Origin: Cryptomeria japonica
Lineage: Eukaryota > Streptophyta > Pinopsida > Cupressales > Cupressaceae
Direction of reading: 5' to 3'
Length of the DNA: 64,000 bases
Assembly (NCBI RefSeq): GCF_030272615.1
Contig: NC_081406.1
Coordinates: 190,459,891 to 190,523,890, forward strand
In this document: positions 1-9,744 of the stretch, piece by piece
Layout of the letters: each line of letters starts with the position of its first letter
How positions within the stretch are numbered: position 1 is the stretch's first letter
Translations under genes and position numbers: made by a program
Notes under the pieces: model-generated
What the model was told of the DNA's origin: nothing
Database searches by the model: none
Seen by the model: only the letters and a program-made list of their open reading frames with translations

Positions 1-639
1 GATGCATAAAAATCCTCTTATGAAGATTGGGATAGGTTCTTAAGTGGACCATTACCACATGATAGACACCAAGGACCGCTGAAGTTCTCCCACTAGACAC
101 CTTAGATTAGTGACCCACCCTTATTTTTGTCTAAACATCGTGATAGCTTTAGTGCAAAGGGATAGTTGGTTTTCCCTCCAAGATACTCACCATAAGGCTC
201 CCGTGAGATGAGACAAGAATCCTCGGCTTAGCATAAGCTACTTGTAGCTTTTTGGGGAGAGGGTGATTTGGGCCACCCTTACAGTCTTGGAGGCCCCTAG
301 CTATCCTCTCACACAGAGAAAAAATAGTGTATGCACCCCTTAAGGTGTCCCTACATTTGAGTCGATGGAGATTCCAAGTTGTAGGCTGAGGTTATTGCCA
401 TGAGAACATTGACCTTAGGCTAAGAAAGTGTTTGACGTGTCTTCTATTGTGCTAGACCTATGGAAATTGGGCTATTTCAACCTATTGGACATACACATAA
501 CATTTGCATTTTGACAAAATACCTTCAAATATTATGTCTTCATTGTTTGCTGTGTTTTAGATTTTCACAAGACATTCAACATCAAGATCTGGTCACTCTC
601 AAAAACTTGCAAAACTCAGACAAAATTTACAAAATTATG
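1..639. other. Unclassified, no gene seen
   Basis: I see no convincing coding frame here. The stretch is less AT-rich than its surroundings and has a leader-like look (short GC-rich phrases, no long ORF). It could be the truncated leader of a retroelement cut by the window edge, but I could not align it to the leaders of the two Tat elements further on. The short frame at 460-732 runs into the hairpin at 640-822 and is not a credible gene. Confidence 0.3.
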
Positions 640-822
640 CTACTTAGTTTTAGGATTCAACTATGTATATTTTGTTTTTGCAGCATCAATGTTTCAGATC
701 ACACCCATGATCCATCATTTTTCTCTCATTAGCTCTCTCTCATCTTGATGATGGATCATGGAGTGTGATCCAAAATGTTGACACAAACAAAATATACACA
801 AATGAATCCAGAAACTTAGCAG
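640..822. repeat. Imperfect inverted repeat (hairpin), about 75-bp arms
   Basis: The left arm (640-718) and right arm (748-822) are reverse complements over nearly their whole length, with scattered mismatches and one 3-nt gap, around a 29-nt pyrimidine-rich loop at 719-747. The best-conserved inner part pairs ATGATCCATCAT with ATGATGGATCAT, followed by a GATCACAC / GTGTGATC pair. Size and form fit a fold-back MITE or the precursor of a long-hairpin small RNA. No coding potential supports any other reading. Confidence 0.7.
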
Positions 823-2485
823 TTATTCATCATGAACTGTGAAAGTTTAATATATTTGATTTAAAAAATTGCTAGGAGCATGTCTATGTCTGATTCCAAC
901 ACATGGGTAAAAGCACAAACCTGTGTCACACTTTTATAAAAGGAACTTGCCAACACAACTAAAACTGTTTAACTTCGACTGCATAAAAGTGACATTTCTA
1001 AATTGAATTTTAAAATGATGTAAACTGATCAAATGTAGAAATATTAATGAAATTTAGGTCTGTTATTTTTAAATTGTTTTTCAAAAATTGATATTTTTTT
1101 TATAAATTCAAAGACAAATTTTTTATTGTTGAAAAATGTTGAAAAATCAGGGGTTCTAGTCGGCGTCACCAAAAAAAGGAAAATGAACTTTATTTTTTCA
1201 AATAGAGAACATATATATGCAGTGTTAAAAAATAAAATAAAATTTTTGATGTATATTTTTCTCGTTATAATATTTTGAAGTTCAACATAGCTAAATTTGA
1301 CTTTTTTCATTCGACATCACCTTTTGACTATTAAATTTATCATTAACCAAAAAAAAAAACCCTTTTCGAGAAGATTCTCTCATCTAGTGAAAAATATTTT
1401 TAATTTTTTTTAAATATCATTTAATATTTTTTTAAATTTCTAATCAGCCTCTTTTTTAACTTTAAAAAGCTACTTGCAATGTTTAATTAATAAAAAATAT
1501 CATATTAATCAAAATATTAAAAAAATATATGTCTAGATTCGTGACTTCGATCTCTACAAAAAAATATTTTTTGATTTTTATAAAAAAATATCCTGCTTGA
1601 AGAAAAATTGCACAGAAGTGAAAAGTTTCAGAAATATAGAGTTTTTCACCTTTTTTGTGCCACATCACATGACACATAGGCTAGTCCGACCAGAGTGAAT
1701 TCGACTGGACTAACCTTAGTTCTAACGATAAAAAAAATTGAATTTTTTTTGAATGAAAGCATTTGAACTAAGGGAGTTCGGCTGAAATGAGTCCAGTCGG
1801 ACTAGCACCATTTCGATGCCACACAGGCACCAGGTGGCGCTACGCAGCCCGAGGGTAGTCCGAGCGAACTCAGTCCGACCAGAATACCCTCAGTTGGCCC
1901 AAAGTGTAACACAACTCCATGCTTTTGCCCTCATATTTGATCTTTTTGGCCATGTACATGGACTTGAATTAGAATAACTTAAAGATGCATGCATTTAAAG
2001 TTGGGTCCAATCTACTTGACATATATGTGCATGTGTGCATGTGTATATAGGGGTCTGCAGATCTAAATTAAAACTCAATAGCAATTTTTCCAATGGGGAA
2101 TAAAAGAACTATATTATAGAAGTATGATCGAATAAAAGAGACAAAAAAGGGATACAACACCTACTCAAGAACAAATTCCCATTGATGATGAAGTGGTTGC
2201 AATTCAAGAATGACAAGAAATCGGTCCTAGTTAGTTCATAAATTTTTTCTTTGGTATGGTCAATTTGATGGAGATGGATGAAAAATCTCTTTTCAATGAG
2301 ATTTCAGGTGAGGGTATGGTACCAGAAAGCACATTAAAATTACATTGCAAAAAAAATTGGGATGAATATTTTCAAGATAAATCTCTAATTGGAAGAGCAC
2401 AATTATTTGCAAAGTTATTTAGTTGAAAATAAATGACTCCTCTTTTGGAGTTGTTGGGTGTTGATCAAACTTCAATCCTCATACT
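823..2485. other. AT-rich intergenic DNA, no gene seen
   Basis: Very AT-rich with many homopolymer runs. Around 1,680-1,890 a more GC-rich patch repeats short variants of AGTCCGACC / TTCGACTGGACT in both orientations. No ORF here has plausible composition. A similar patch lies at about 2,890-3,060. Confidence 0.4.
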
Positions 2486-2516
2486 CATACACAGACACAG
2501 ACACAGACACAGACAC

Positions 2517-2583
<67 letters not shown>

Positions 2584-2589
2584 TACACC
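2486..2589. repeat. Hexanucleotide microsatellite (CACAGA)n then (CACATA)n
   Basis: About four CACAGA units run directly into about fourteen CACATA units without interruption. The CACATA block probably arose from one unit carrying G to T and then expanding. The overlapping reading frames translate to His-Ile or Tyr-Thr repeats and are not genes. Confidence 0.95.
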
Positions 2590-3059
2590 CATATGTGTAT
2601 AAAAAATTCTTATGGTTTCATAGTGTGGATTTTCAAAATTTGTTTGGCTTAATGTAGTTTTTAGATTTTTCCTACATATGGTTTCATACTAAGGTTTTTA
2701 GAAAATTGATAAAATAGAAAAATAAAAAAATAAATAAAAAATATATTTATTTTTTAAACAACAAAAACAAAACAAAAAAAAATGGAAGAAATTTATACAT
2801 GCGGGGAAAAGGAGGACCCGCCACTAAGCTCCTTCTTGTAACTCCCAAAGCTCCCAGGTGTGAGGGCTCACAAAAAATCTGGGTTATATAAAAAAATAAT
2901 TCGGTTGAACTGAGTTCGATTGAACTAAGTTTGGCCGGATTAAGTTTGGTTGAACTTTTTGTGCCACCTGCGCGCCACATCTGCGCCAACGAGCGCCACA
3001 CAATAAAAAAATTGTTCAACCAATCTTAGTTCGACCGAACTAATTTTGTTCAAACTACT

Positions 3060-3645
3060 GCTATTGGCCTCAAGTGGAACATAGCATTGCACTTTGCCTC
3101 TAACACCTTGAAGACAAACTGTGAAGGATGTATTTCTAGGATCAAGACCAAGATGAAAAAGGTAAATGCCAATCTGATCATAAATTTGGCGACCATGAGC
3201 TAGAAGGCTATTCATAATATTGTCAAAAGCATTAAATGACTGGTTGATAAGTGACAAAAACTTCAAGATTCTAAGGCCTATGTGGATTTGGAAAGCTTTG
3301 ATAAGGGTGATCAAGTGGTGGATGAAAAGGGCCCATCTACTTGCACTTGGGGCAACTTAAAGCAGTCTGCAAAGCAAGCTAAAAATGATTTGTAGGACAT
3401 GAACAAAATTTGTCAGAATAGAAACCAACTAGAGGCTAAGGTTGCACTGAGGCCCTAAAAAATATCCATTAGTAGTGTTTATTTATTTTTCTATGCTCTT
3501 TTGTTCTAGACTTGTTGTTAGTGTGTTAATGCTTTTATTCTGATTGTGGTTTGCTAGTTGGCTATAAGTATCCTTAGGGTAGCTTCTTGTAAATAGGGTT
3601 TTGGGTCCCTTCAAAAACCGTTTTACCCTTAATAATAAAAAAAAC
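3060..3645 (+). pseudogene. Decayed retroposon 3' end: broken ORF plus hairpin tail
   Basis: From about 3,060 to 3,459 one plus-strand frame reads as a lysine/glutamine-rich, coiled-coil-like protein tail interrupted by about four stop codons. It is followed by a T-rich 3' UTR-like stretch. This ends in a short fold-back (GGTTTTG, then a loop with GGGTCCC, then CAAAAACC, about 3,597-3,624) and then TAATAATAAAAAAAA. The same fold-back plus TAATAAAAAA end occurs in many copies at 55,860-56,560, which suggests one non-LTR retroposon family. I do not recognise the protein. Confidence 0.35.
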
Positions 3646-3833
3646 TAAATTTTTAATAAATTACATTCAATTTATTGTAAAAACAATTTTTTTAAAAATC
3701 TTTTGTTTATTTATTGAATAAAAAGTGCAAAACTTAAACTAACATAAATAGTTTTAAGCTCAAATTTTTTTATTCCACTACACTAAACATCATCATGATC
3801 ATAGCCTAGGGAGGGTAATGAGAAGTCACTAAT

Positions 3834-3942
3834 GGTCATTAAAGTGTTATGAGTGGAGGGGACTTTGAAATTTGACTATTGAGTTGAATATATTTTTCTT
3901 GGATAATACTATTTGGTCATTAAAGTGTTACAAGTGGAAGGG
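3834..3942. repeat. Tandem repeat (about 81-85 bp) split by element 3, left part
   Basis: The phrase GGTCATTAAAGTGTTA occurs at 3,834 and again at 3,915, and its relatives resume at 7,642-7,790 on the other side of element 3. Removing the element and one copy of its 5-bp target duplication restores a roughly three-copy array of an 81-85 bp unit. The element inserted into a pre-existing tandem array. Confidence 0.7.
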
Positions 3943-4736
3943 TGATGCAACCCTAACCGAAAAACCCTCAAAAGAGAACAAACCGACTTATGCAGCAAGA
4001 GTAACACAATGAAAGCAATAAGAAAACATAGCAAAATTACAAAAACAGATCATATTATTGTCTTAAAACCTTCGACAACCAACCAATTATCATCATACAA
4101 TCATCATAGAACATCTAGTAGTCAACCGGTTACATGCAGGCTTCAAGCCAGATACAATCCAACTGGGACTCTCAAAATCAACCGGATCACTAATCACAAA
4201 TCTAAATCTTTATTCCAATTTCTACCCCCAACCTCCTACAAATGATTACATAATACCCTATATATACCCTCCAAAACATATCCGAGTTGGCCACAAAAGA
4301 TTAGATTTAGCAATGCAACTTAATGAAACGTGTAACTAGGTCAGCCCTAAGAATGAAAGAAATTACTTCGAAAAATAACAACCAAGAATTGAGGAATGCC
4401 AAAGAACATTGAAAAAGACCCCAAATAGATCCACAAACCAAGAAACCGCTCCGAAAATGAAAGAAAACCAATCGGTAAGCACAGGAATTGTCCCAGAACC
4501 CAGAAGTAGTTAAACCGAGAGTGCTAACTAGCCGAAAAAGACTCCAAATGGACCAATTTTTTGAAATTAAGCACATGAACCAACCTCAAAATCAAAAATA
4601 GGATCTGCAATGAAAAGCAATCAACTATCGACATGAACACAAAAAACTGCACACCGAACTGAACAAGAACTAAACTGAAAGGAAATATTTTTGGTTGATG
4701 CAAGATTGCTCAACTACCGGGGATGCTTCTGCATTA
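3943..4736 (-). repeat. Element 3 LTR (3' LTR in element orientation)
   Basis: About 794 bp, aligned along its whole length with 6,829-7,641. It begins TGATGCAACC and ends GCATTA where the partner has GCATCA. Divergence from the partner is high (about one in ten sites), with small indels. Confidence 0.85.
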
Positions 4737-5069
4737 GACACCCCAGGTAGAAAGATATGTTCCATGAGAGGAAACTCATGAACATCGAAAAGGATTTGGG
4801 ATAAAGACCCCATGCTCATTTTTTATCCAAACATCTTCCTTATCTGCAAGCCTCTTCTTTAGCTCCTCCGGGACCTCAACTAGATTCTCTAACCCTTGAC
4901 TCTCTTTGTTTCTCCTCCTTTGCTTTAGATCTGCACATTGTCTTTGCTTGCTGCTCTCTTCTCTCTACAACTCTGATTTGTTTCTGCCACAAGACTTCAT
5001 CTGGTTTGTCACCATAAGTTTTTTGTCATCCGATTCTATCTGTCCATCAGGCTTATCTATCAGATCCTT

Positions 5070-5687
5070 CTATGAACTCATGCCATCTTTCGGTATAACC
5101 TCTGCAACTGGTTTCTCAGTAATGCAACTTTTCTCAAGAGTCAGATTCTTCACCTCCTTCTCTTTCTCCTTCAAAGAAGTCAATGTGAACTTCTGCCGAT
5201 CTTTCTCAATAGTGATTAGATTTCTTCTACAGTCATAAATAGATCCTCTATCAAATTGCCAAGGTCTTCCCAACAAGACATGAAAAGAACTCATAGATAC
5301 AACATCACATAAGACCTCATCCCTAAAAGGCCCAATATTAAAATTCACCAAACACTACTCCTTTAGTTCTAACTTTTGATCATCTTGTAACCAAATTACC
5401 TTGAAAGGACAAGGATGCTCAAGCCTCTTCAGTCCAAGCTTCACTACCATCTCCTCAGATACCAAATTATCAGTACTTCTACTAGTATCCACAATAACCT
5501 TGCAACACTTACCACTTGATTTGCACACAGTCTGGAAAAGACTCTTTCTCTGAGTAGATCCGGTATCTTCACTATTTTTCTCCATCATGACTCTTCTAAA
5601 CATAAGGGATTCTCCTTGCTCCAATGTACAGTCAGTTCCGGTAACTTCACCTTCCAGTTCCTCATTTGCCACACAACTTCTATCCAT
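5070..5687 (-). pseudogene. Element 3 retropepsin-like protease, broken
   Basis: It follows the gag zinc knuckle. The part resembling the active site reads VDTSRSTDNLVS where the family normally has a D-(S/T)-G triad followed by STDN, so the catalytic loop looks disrupted. Downstream, DEVLCDVV and LLGRPWQFDR match the usual flap and C-terminal motifs of plant Ty3/gypsy proteases. A stop at about 5,352 splits the domain. No RT follows: about 330 bp of acidic/lysine-rich frame leads directly into the LTR, so pol was deleted. Confidence 0.7.
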
Positions 5688-5689
5688 TC

Positions 5690-6637
5690 TATGCTTACAT
5701 TCATAAAATCTATGTCCGATTTCTCCACACTTGAAACATTTTCTTGGAAATTCTTTGTTGGTAGCGCCACTGCCTTTTCTCTATGTTTTCTGTTCTGGTT
5801 CTTTACTCCACTTAGGTTTTGATTCTTCTTCCACATTCTGCTTCTTTGTACTCATTTGCCCCTTGAATCTCTCCTTTCATCTAGGGTTATTTGGCTCTCT
5901 TCTTCTCACCTTTTCCTTAGCCTTCAAATCATACTGGTAAGCTTCTTCAACTGTGGAAACCCTCAACATACTCATCTCATCTTGAATGCTAAATGCAAGT
6001 CCATTTATGTACCTTGCCACCTTTTCTCTATCCATCTCTCTATGTATAGATCTAATCATCACCTTGTAGAATTCCTTAGTATACTCTTTCACAATCATGT
6101 TTCTCTGTTTCGGGTTCTGCAACTTCTTGAACAATTCCAACTCATAGTCTCTTGGTATGAACTTGGCCTTCAATCTCGCAACCATCTGTCTCCACCAGGT
6201 GATATTCATTTCACCAAATTCTCCATTTTGTCTCTCTGAAATTATTTCCACCATAAGGCGGCATGCCCTTTCAACTTGATCTGTGCCAACTAGACTCTCT
6301 TTGGGTCCTCAACATCCTCAAACTCAAAGTAATCCTCCAACTCTCCAATCCAATCACTCAGATCCTCTGGGTTCAGTGTTCCAGAAAAGTTTGAAACCTC
6401 CACTTTATGAACTTTACTTGCTTGCGCCACTACTCTCAAGAATATTTCCTCTCTTTCGCCTTCTGATCCTTCAGCCTCTTCCGCTTCAAGCTCTTCACCG
6501 ACTTCTTCATACTCATTTTTCAGATTCTAGGTTCCTCCGCAACCAGCTAATGCATTCTAGATCTCGTTCCTCACCTCATTCTTGAAATCCTCCATCATTT
6601 ACTCTACCCTCCGGGGGTTCTTCCTTCTAGGTGACAT
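5690..6637 (-). pseudogene. Element 3 gag, broken
   Basis: From the ATG at 6,637 the minus strand encodes a Ty3/gypsy gag: an N-terminal acidic region, then the segment FSGTLNPEDLSDWIGEL. A capsid-like block follows (5,877-6,254, with WWRQMVARLKAKFIP and ARYINGLAFSIQDEM), then a CCHC zinc knuckle at about 5,695-5,740 (CFKCGEIGHRFYEC). The frame is interrupted by several stops and by frame changes, so no full-length protein can be made. The spacing is as expected for a chromovirus-like gag. Confidence 0.75.
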
Positions 6638-6814
6638 CTCCTCTTCTGTTCTGATGAACTGCCTCAACTTGGCAATTTGACTACCGGTTTCAATTGCCTC
6701 TCACTCGGCGATCTATTGAACACACATGCAACCTGCCTCCAATTGGTGATCTATCCACCCAAAGGGATGCCTCAAGGTTCACAAACAACTCTTCCACCAA
6801 CCAGTTCATAACCA

Positions 6815-6826
6815 GCTCTGATACCA
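6815..6826 (-). other. Primer binding site, tRNA-iMet type
   Basis: The minus strand reads TGGTATCAGAGC, the classical plant LTR-element site complementary to the 3' end of initiator methionine tRNA. It starts 2 nt inside the LTR. Confidence 0.92.
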
Positions 6827-6828
6827 AT

Positions 6829-7641
6829 TGATGCAGCCATAACCGGGAAACCCTCAAAAGAGAACTCACTGACTTATGCAGCAAGAGTAACACAATGAAA
6901 GCAATAAGAAAAAATAGCAAGATTATAGAAACAGATCATATTATTATCTTAAAATCTCTGGCAACCAACTGGTTATCATCATACAATCATCATAGAAGAT
7001 CTGGTAGTCAACCGATTACATGCAGGCTTCAAGCCATATACAATCCAACTAGGACTCTCAGAATCAACCGGATCACAAATTACCAATCTAAATCTTTATT
7101 CTGATTTCTACTTCCTCCCCCTACAAATGATTACATAATACCCTATATATACCCTCCGGAACATATCTGAGTAGGCCACAAAAGATTACATTTACCAATG
7201 TAGGAAAATAAAACGTGTAACTAGGTCGGCCCTAAGAATGAAAGAAATTCCTTCAAAAAATAACAACCAAAAAGTGTGGATCAGTGGGAAGGTCAACCAC
7301 AGGCCAAAGAACATAAAACAAGACCCCAAATAGATCCACACAACAAGAAACTACTCTGGAAATGAAGGAAAACCAACTGGTAAGAACAAGAACTGTCTCG
7401 GAATCGAGAAACAGTCAAACCAAGAGCGATAACTAGCCAGAAAAGAATCCAAATGGACTAAAAATATGAAATTAAGGACATGAACCAACCTAGAAATTGA
7501 AAATAGGATCTGCAATGAAAAGCAAGCAACTATTGGTAGGAACACAGAAAATTGCACACCGAACTAAACAAGAACTAAACTGAAAGGAAATATTTTTGGT
7601 TGATGCAAAAGTGCTCATAGACCGGGGATGCTCCTGCATCA
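6829..7641 (-). repeat. Element 3 LTR (5' LTR in element orientation)
   Basis: 813 bp. It lies two bases outside the primer binding site and ends TGCATCA immediately before the AAGGG duplication. It should contain the promoter for minus-strand transcription, but I see no strong TATA box. Confidence 0.85.
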
Positions 7642-7789
7642 AAGGGGCTTTGAAATTTTCAGACTATTGAGTTGAATATGTTTTTTCTTGGATCATACTA
7701 TTTAGTCATTAAAGTGTTATGAGTGGAGGGGGATTTGAAATTTGACTATTGAGTGAATATGTTTTCTCTTGGGTAATATTTTTTTTCCT
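7642..7789. repeat. Tandem repeat (about 81-85 bp) split by element 3, right part
   Basis: Continuation of the array at 3,834-3,942. It starts with the second copy of the AAGGG target duplication and contains one and a half further units (GTCATTAAAGTGTTATGAG at about 7,705). Confidence 0.7.
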
Positions 7790-7826
7790 ACTTATGCCAC
7801 ATTGTACAATTTAAAGGGTAATGTAA

Positions 7827-7925
7827 TTTTTTTTTTTTTTTTTGGTATACTAGAAGAATTGAACTCAACACCATCTAGGTGCCTACTATATGGACTTTGC
7901 CATTAAACCAAGTTGACTTAATTAA
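7827..7925 (-). mobile_element. Short tRNA-derived SINE-like element
   Basis: On the minus strand a Pol III A-box-like TGGTTTAATGGCA (7,911-7,899) is followed about 45 nt later by a B-box-like GAGTTCAATTC (7,867-7,857). A 17-nt A tract (T7827-7843 on the plus strand) closes the unit. The spacing and order match a tRNA-derived SINE with an A tail. I did not find a clear target duplication, so the right boundary is approximate. It could be a decayed tRNA pseudogene instead. Confidence 0.5.
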
Positions 7926-8946
7926 TAGGTAGTTGGATTATGAAGTTTAACTGTTTGGAAGTTATGATTATTTTTTAATTTCAAGTGCAAATGTTATCAT
8001 TAATTGAATTCTATTAGAGAGTTTTAGTTGAAAATAAATTTAATCATATTACTTTTATAATAATAATTATTTAAGAAATATTTTACACTCTTTTGAGAAA
8101 AGATTCTAGAAATTTTTATAAAAGAAGTTTAATGATGTAGTTTTATTTGATTCATAATATGATATATTAGTTTGAAAATGATTTAAATAGTTGGTGAACT
8201 TTCTTTGTTAATTTAGAGGTTGAAGTTTTTTTATCTTAAGATTTACAAATAAGTCGTGCCAACTATTTACTTTTAGACATTATGGGTACTACGAAAATGG
8301 TAGTCAAAATTAAAAAACATGTAGCTACATGATATTCGTCAAAATATATAGATAACTATCAATTTTATTTAGTTCTTTTAAAAAACATTATATGCATTCT
8401 ATCAAAATTTTCATAAATAAATTTAAAAAAATCTATATATCTTATAACGAACATTTAACTTACATTTTTAAAAGTTAAGAAAATAAGAAATATAATATAG
8501 TTTTTTTTGGAAAAATGGTTAAAAAAATAATTTAAAAAAAATATGTGTGTAGATTTTTGGTTAGCAACAGTGTATGTATTTTTTATCAACTTTTCAAAAC
8601 ACACTCAATGATCCATCATTGGGAAGAGGAATTTGTAAAAGTGGAATGCAAAGGCGACCTTAAAAGAGAGGGAGTGGAGATAGAATGAGAAGAAAAAGAC
8701 AAAACTAATAATAAAAAAGGGGGAAAAAAGATTGGACATTAGAGATAAAAAAGGAACAAGGGAACCAATGGGAAGATACATAAACAAATAAGCATGAATC
8801 TCTGAGTGAAACAAATACATAAACATAATTAAACAAGCCAAAGGATAAAAAAGAAGAAGCGTACAAACCTATAAAGAAACAAAAATAAAGCGAAAAACAA
8901 ATCAGCATATGGTCATAACTTATAAGTTAAATTATATATTTTATGG
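7926..8946. other. AT-rich intergenic DNA, no gene seen
   Basis: Strongly AT-rich with no supported coding frame. The minus-strand frames at 8,605-8,908 are phenylalanine-rich, low-complexity translations of a purine-rich strand and are not credible proteins. The last bases (TATGG, 8,942-8,946) form the left target site of element 1. Confidence 0.5.
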
Positions 8947-9723
8947 TGTAGACACCTAAAATTGTCATGTCTAATTAAATAAATATTTTATTTATTTAAT
9001 TACTTTAGCCTAATTCTTCTATTAATTAAACAAATCTTTATTTATTTAATTAATTCATTTATCCTCTACTAGCCTTATTTCTCATTTAAATAAATACATT
9101 TATTTATTTAAATTACCCTTTTTTCCTAAATTAAATAAATATCTTATTTATTTAATTGATCCTACTTCTTCTATTAGTTAAATAAATCTTTATTTATTTA
9201 ATTAAGTCATTAGCCTTTTCTACCTATGACACATGTCATTCATCTCTTAATTCCTACACTACCTACCCTTTCATTATTTTATTATTTTCTTTACCTACCC
9301 TCTAATCATAGCCGACCTCCTTTTACACCTCTCAATCTTATCCCTCCATTTCATATAGTGTCTTTTATATAAGGAGATGCTTCCTTCATTATCCACCCTA
9401 CCTAGCTAATTCAATTATGCATTTGACTACACTACGCTTTTGATATAAGATCCTACTTGCAACCACATTCCGTTCTTTGTTGAGCTCTTGTGCACATAAA
9501 ATCTGAGAGCAAATATATCAAGCAAGATCAATGGAGATAGGAAGAATGGAGATCCAAACCCTATTGGAAATGTGATGGTATAATCTTTGTGATTTCATTT
9601 GATTTGCATTGTCTTAGGTAATCTTCATATGTTATGGTGGATCTTTGTTGTTGTTAGGCTAGGGTTTTGTGGTTGAATTCATTTAGTCTTTCAATATTGT
9701 TGTATCCATTTTCACCATAAACA
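8947..9723 (+). repeat. Element 1 5' LTR
   Basis: 777 bp, TG...CA. The U3 part (8,972-9,205) contains five successive AT palindromes of the form TTAAATAAAT-spacer-ATTTATTTAA. A TATA box (TATATAA, 9,366-9,372) precedes a probable transcription start near 9,400. U5 ends TTTTCACCATAAACA, immediately before the primer binding site. Confidence 0.97.
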
Positions 9724-9726
9724 TTT

Positions 9727-9744
9727 TGGCACGCCCGGTGGGAC
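9727..9744 (+). other. Element 1 primer binding site
   Basis: TGGCACGCCCGGTGGGAC begins 3 nt after the LTR. The TGG start pairs with a tRNA CCA end, and the remainder resembles the tRNA-Arg-type sites of Tat/Ogre elements more than the initiator-Met site used by element 3. I did not assign the tRNA with certainty. Confidence 0.75.

Larger units (their letters stand above)
3943..7641 (-). mobile_element. Element 3: non-autonomous Ty3/gypsy LTR retrotransposon with gag and protease only
   Basis: Two direct repeats (3,943-4,736 and 6,829-7,641) bound a 2.1-kb interior. The outer ends are flanked by the perfect 5-bp duplication AAGGG (3,938-3,942 and 7,642-7,646). The LTR termini are TGATGCA/TGCATCA, with the final CA of the left copy mutated to TA. 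A canonical initiator-tRNA-Met primer site (TGGTATCAGAGC on the minus strand) sits two bases inside the right LTR, which fixes the direction as minus. The interior encodes gag with a zinc knuckle, then a protease, and ends before any RT, RNase H or integrase. The LTRs differ at roughly one base in ten by eye, so the insertion is much older than element 1. Confidence 0.88.

Noticed and set aside
2433-2657. Open frames encoding His-Ile and Tyr-Thr repeats
   Set aside because: They are translations of the hexanucleotide microsatellite, with no other coding features.
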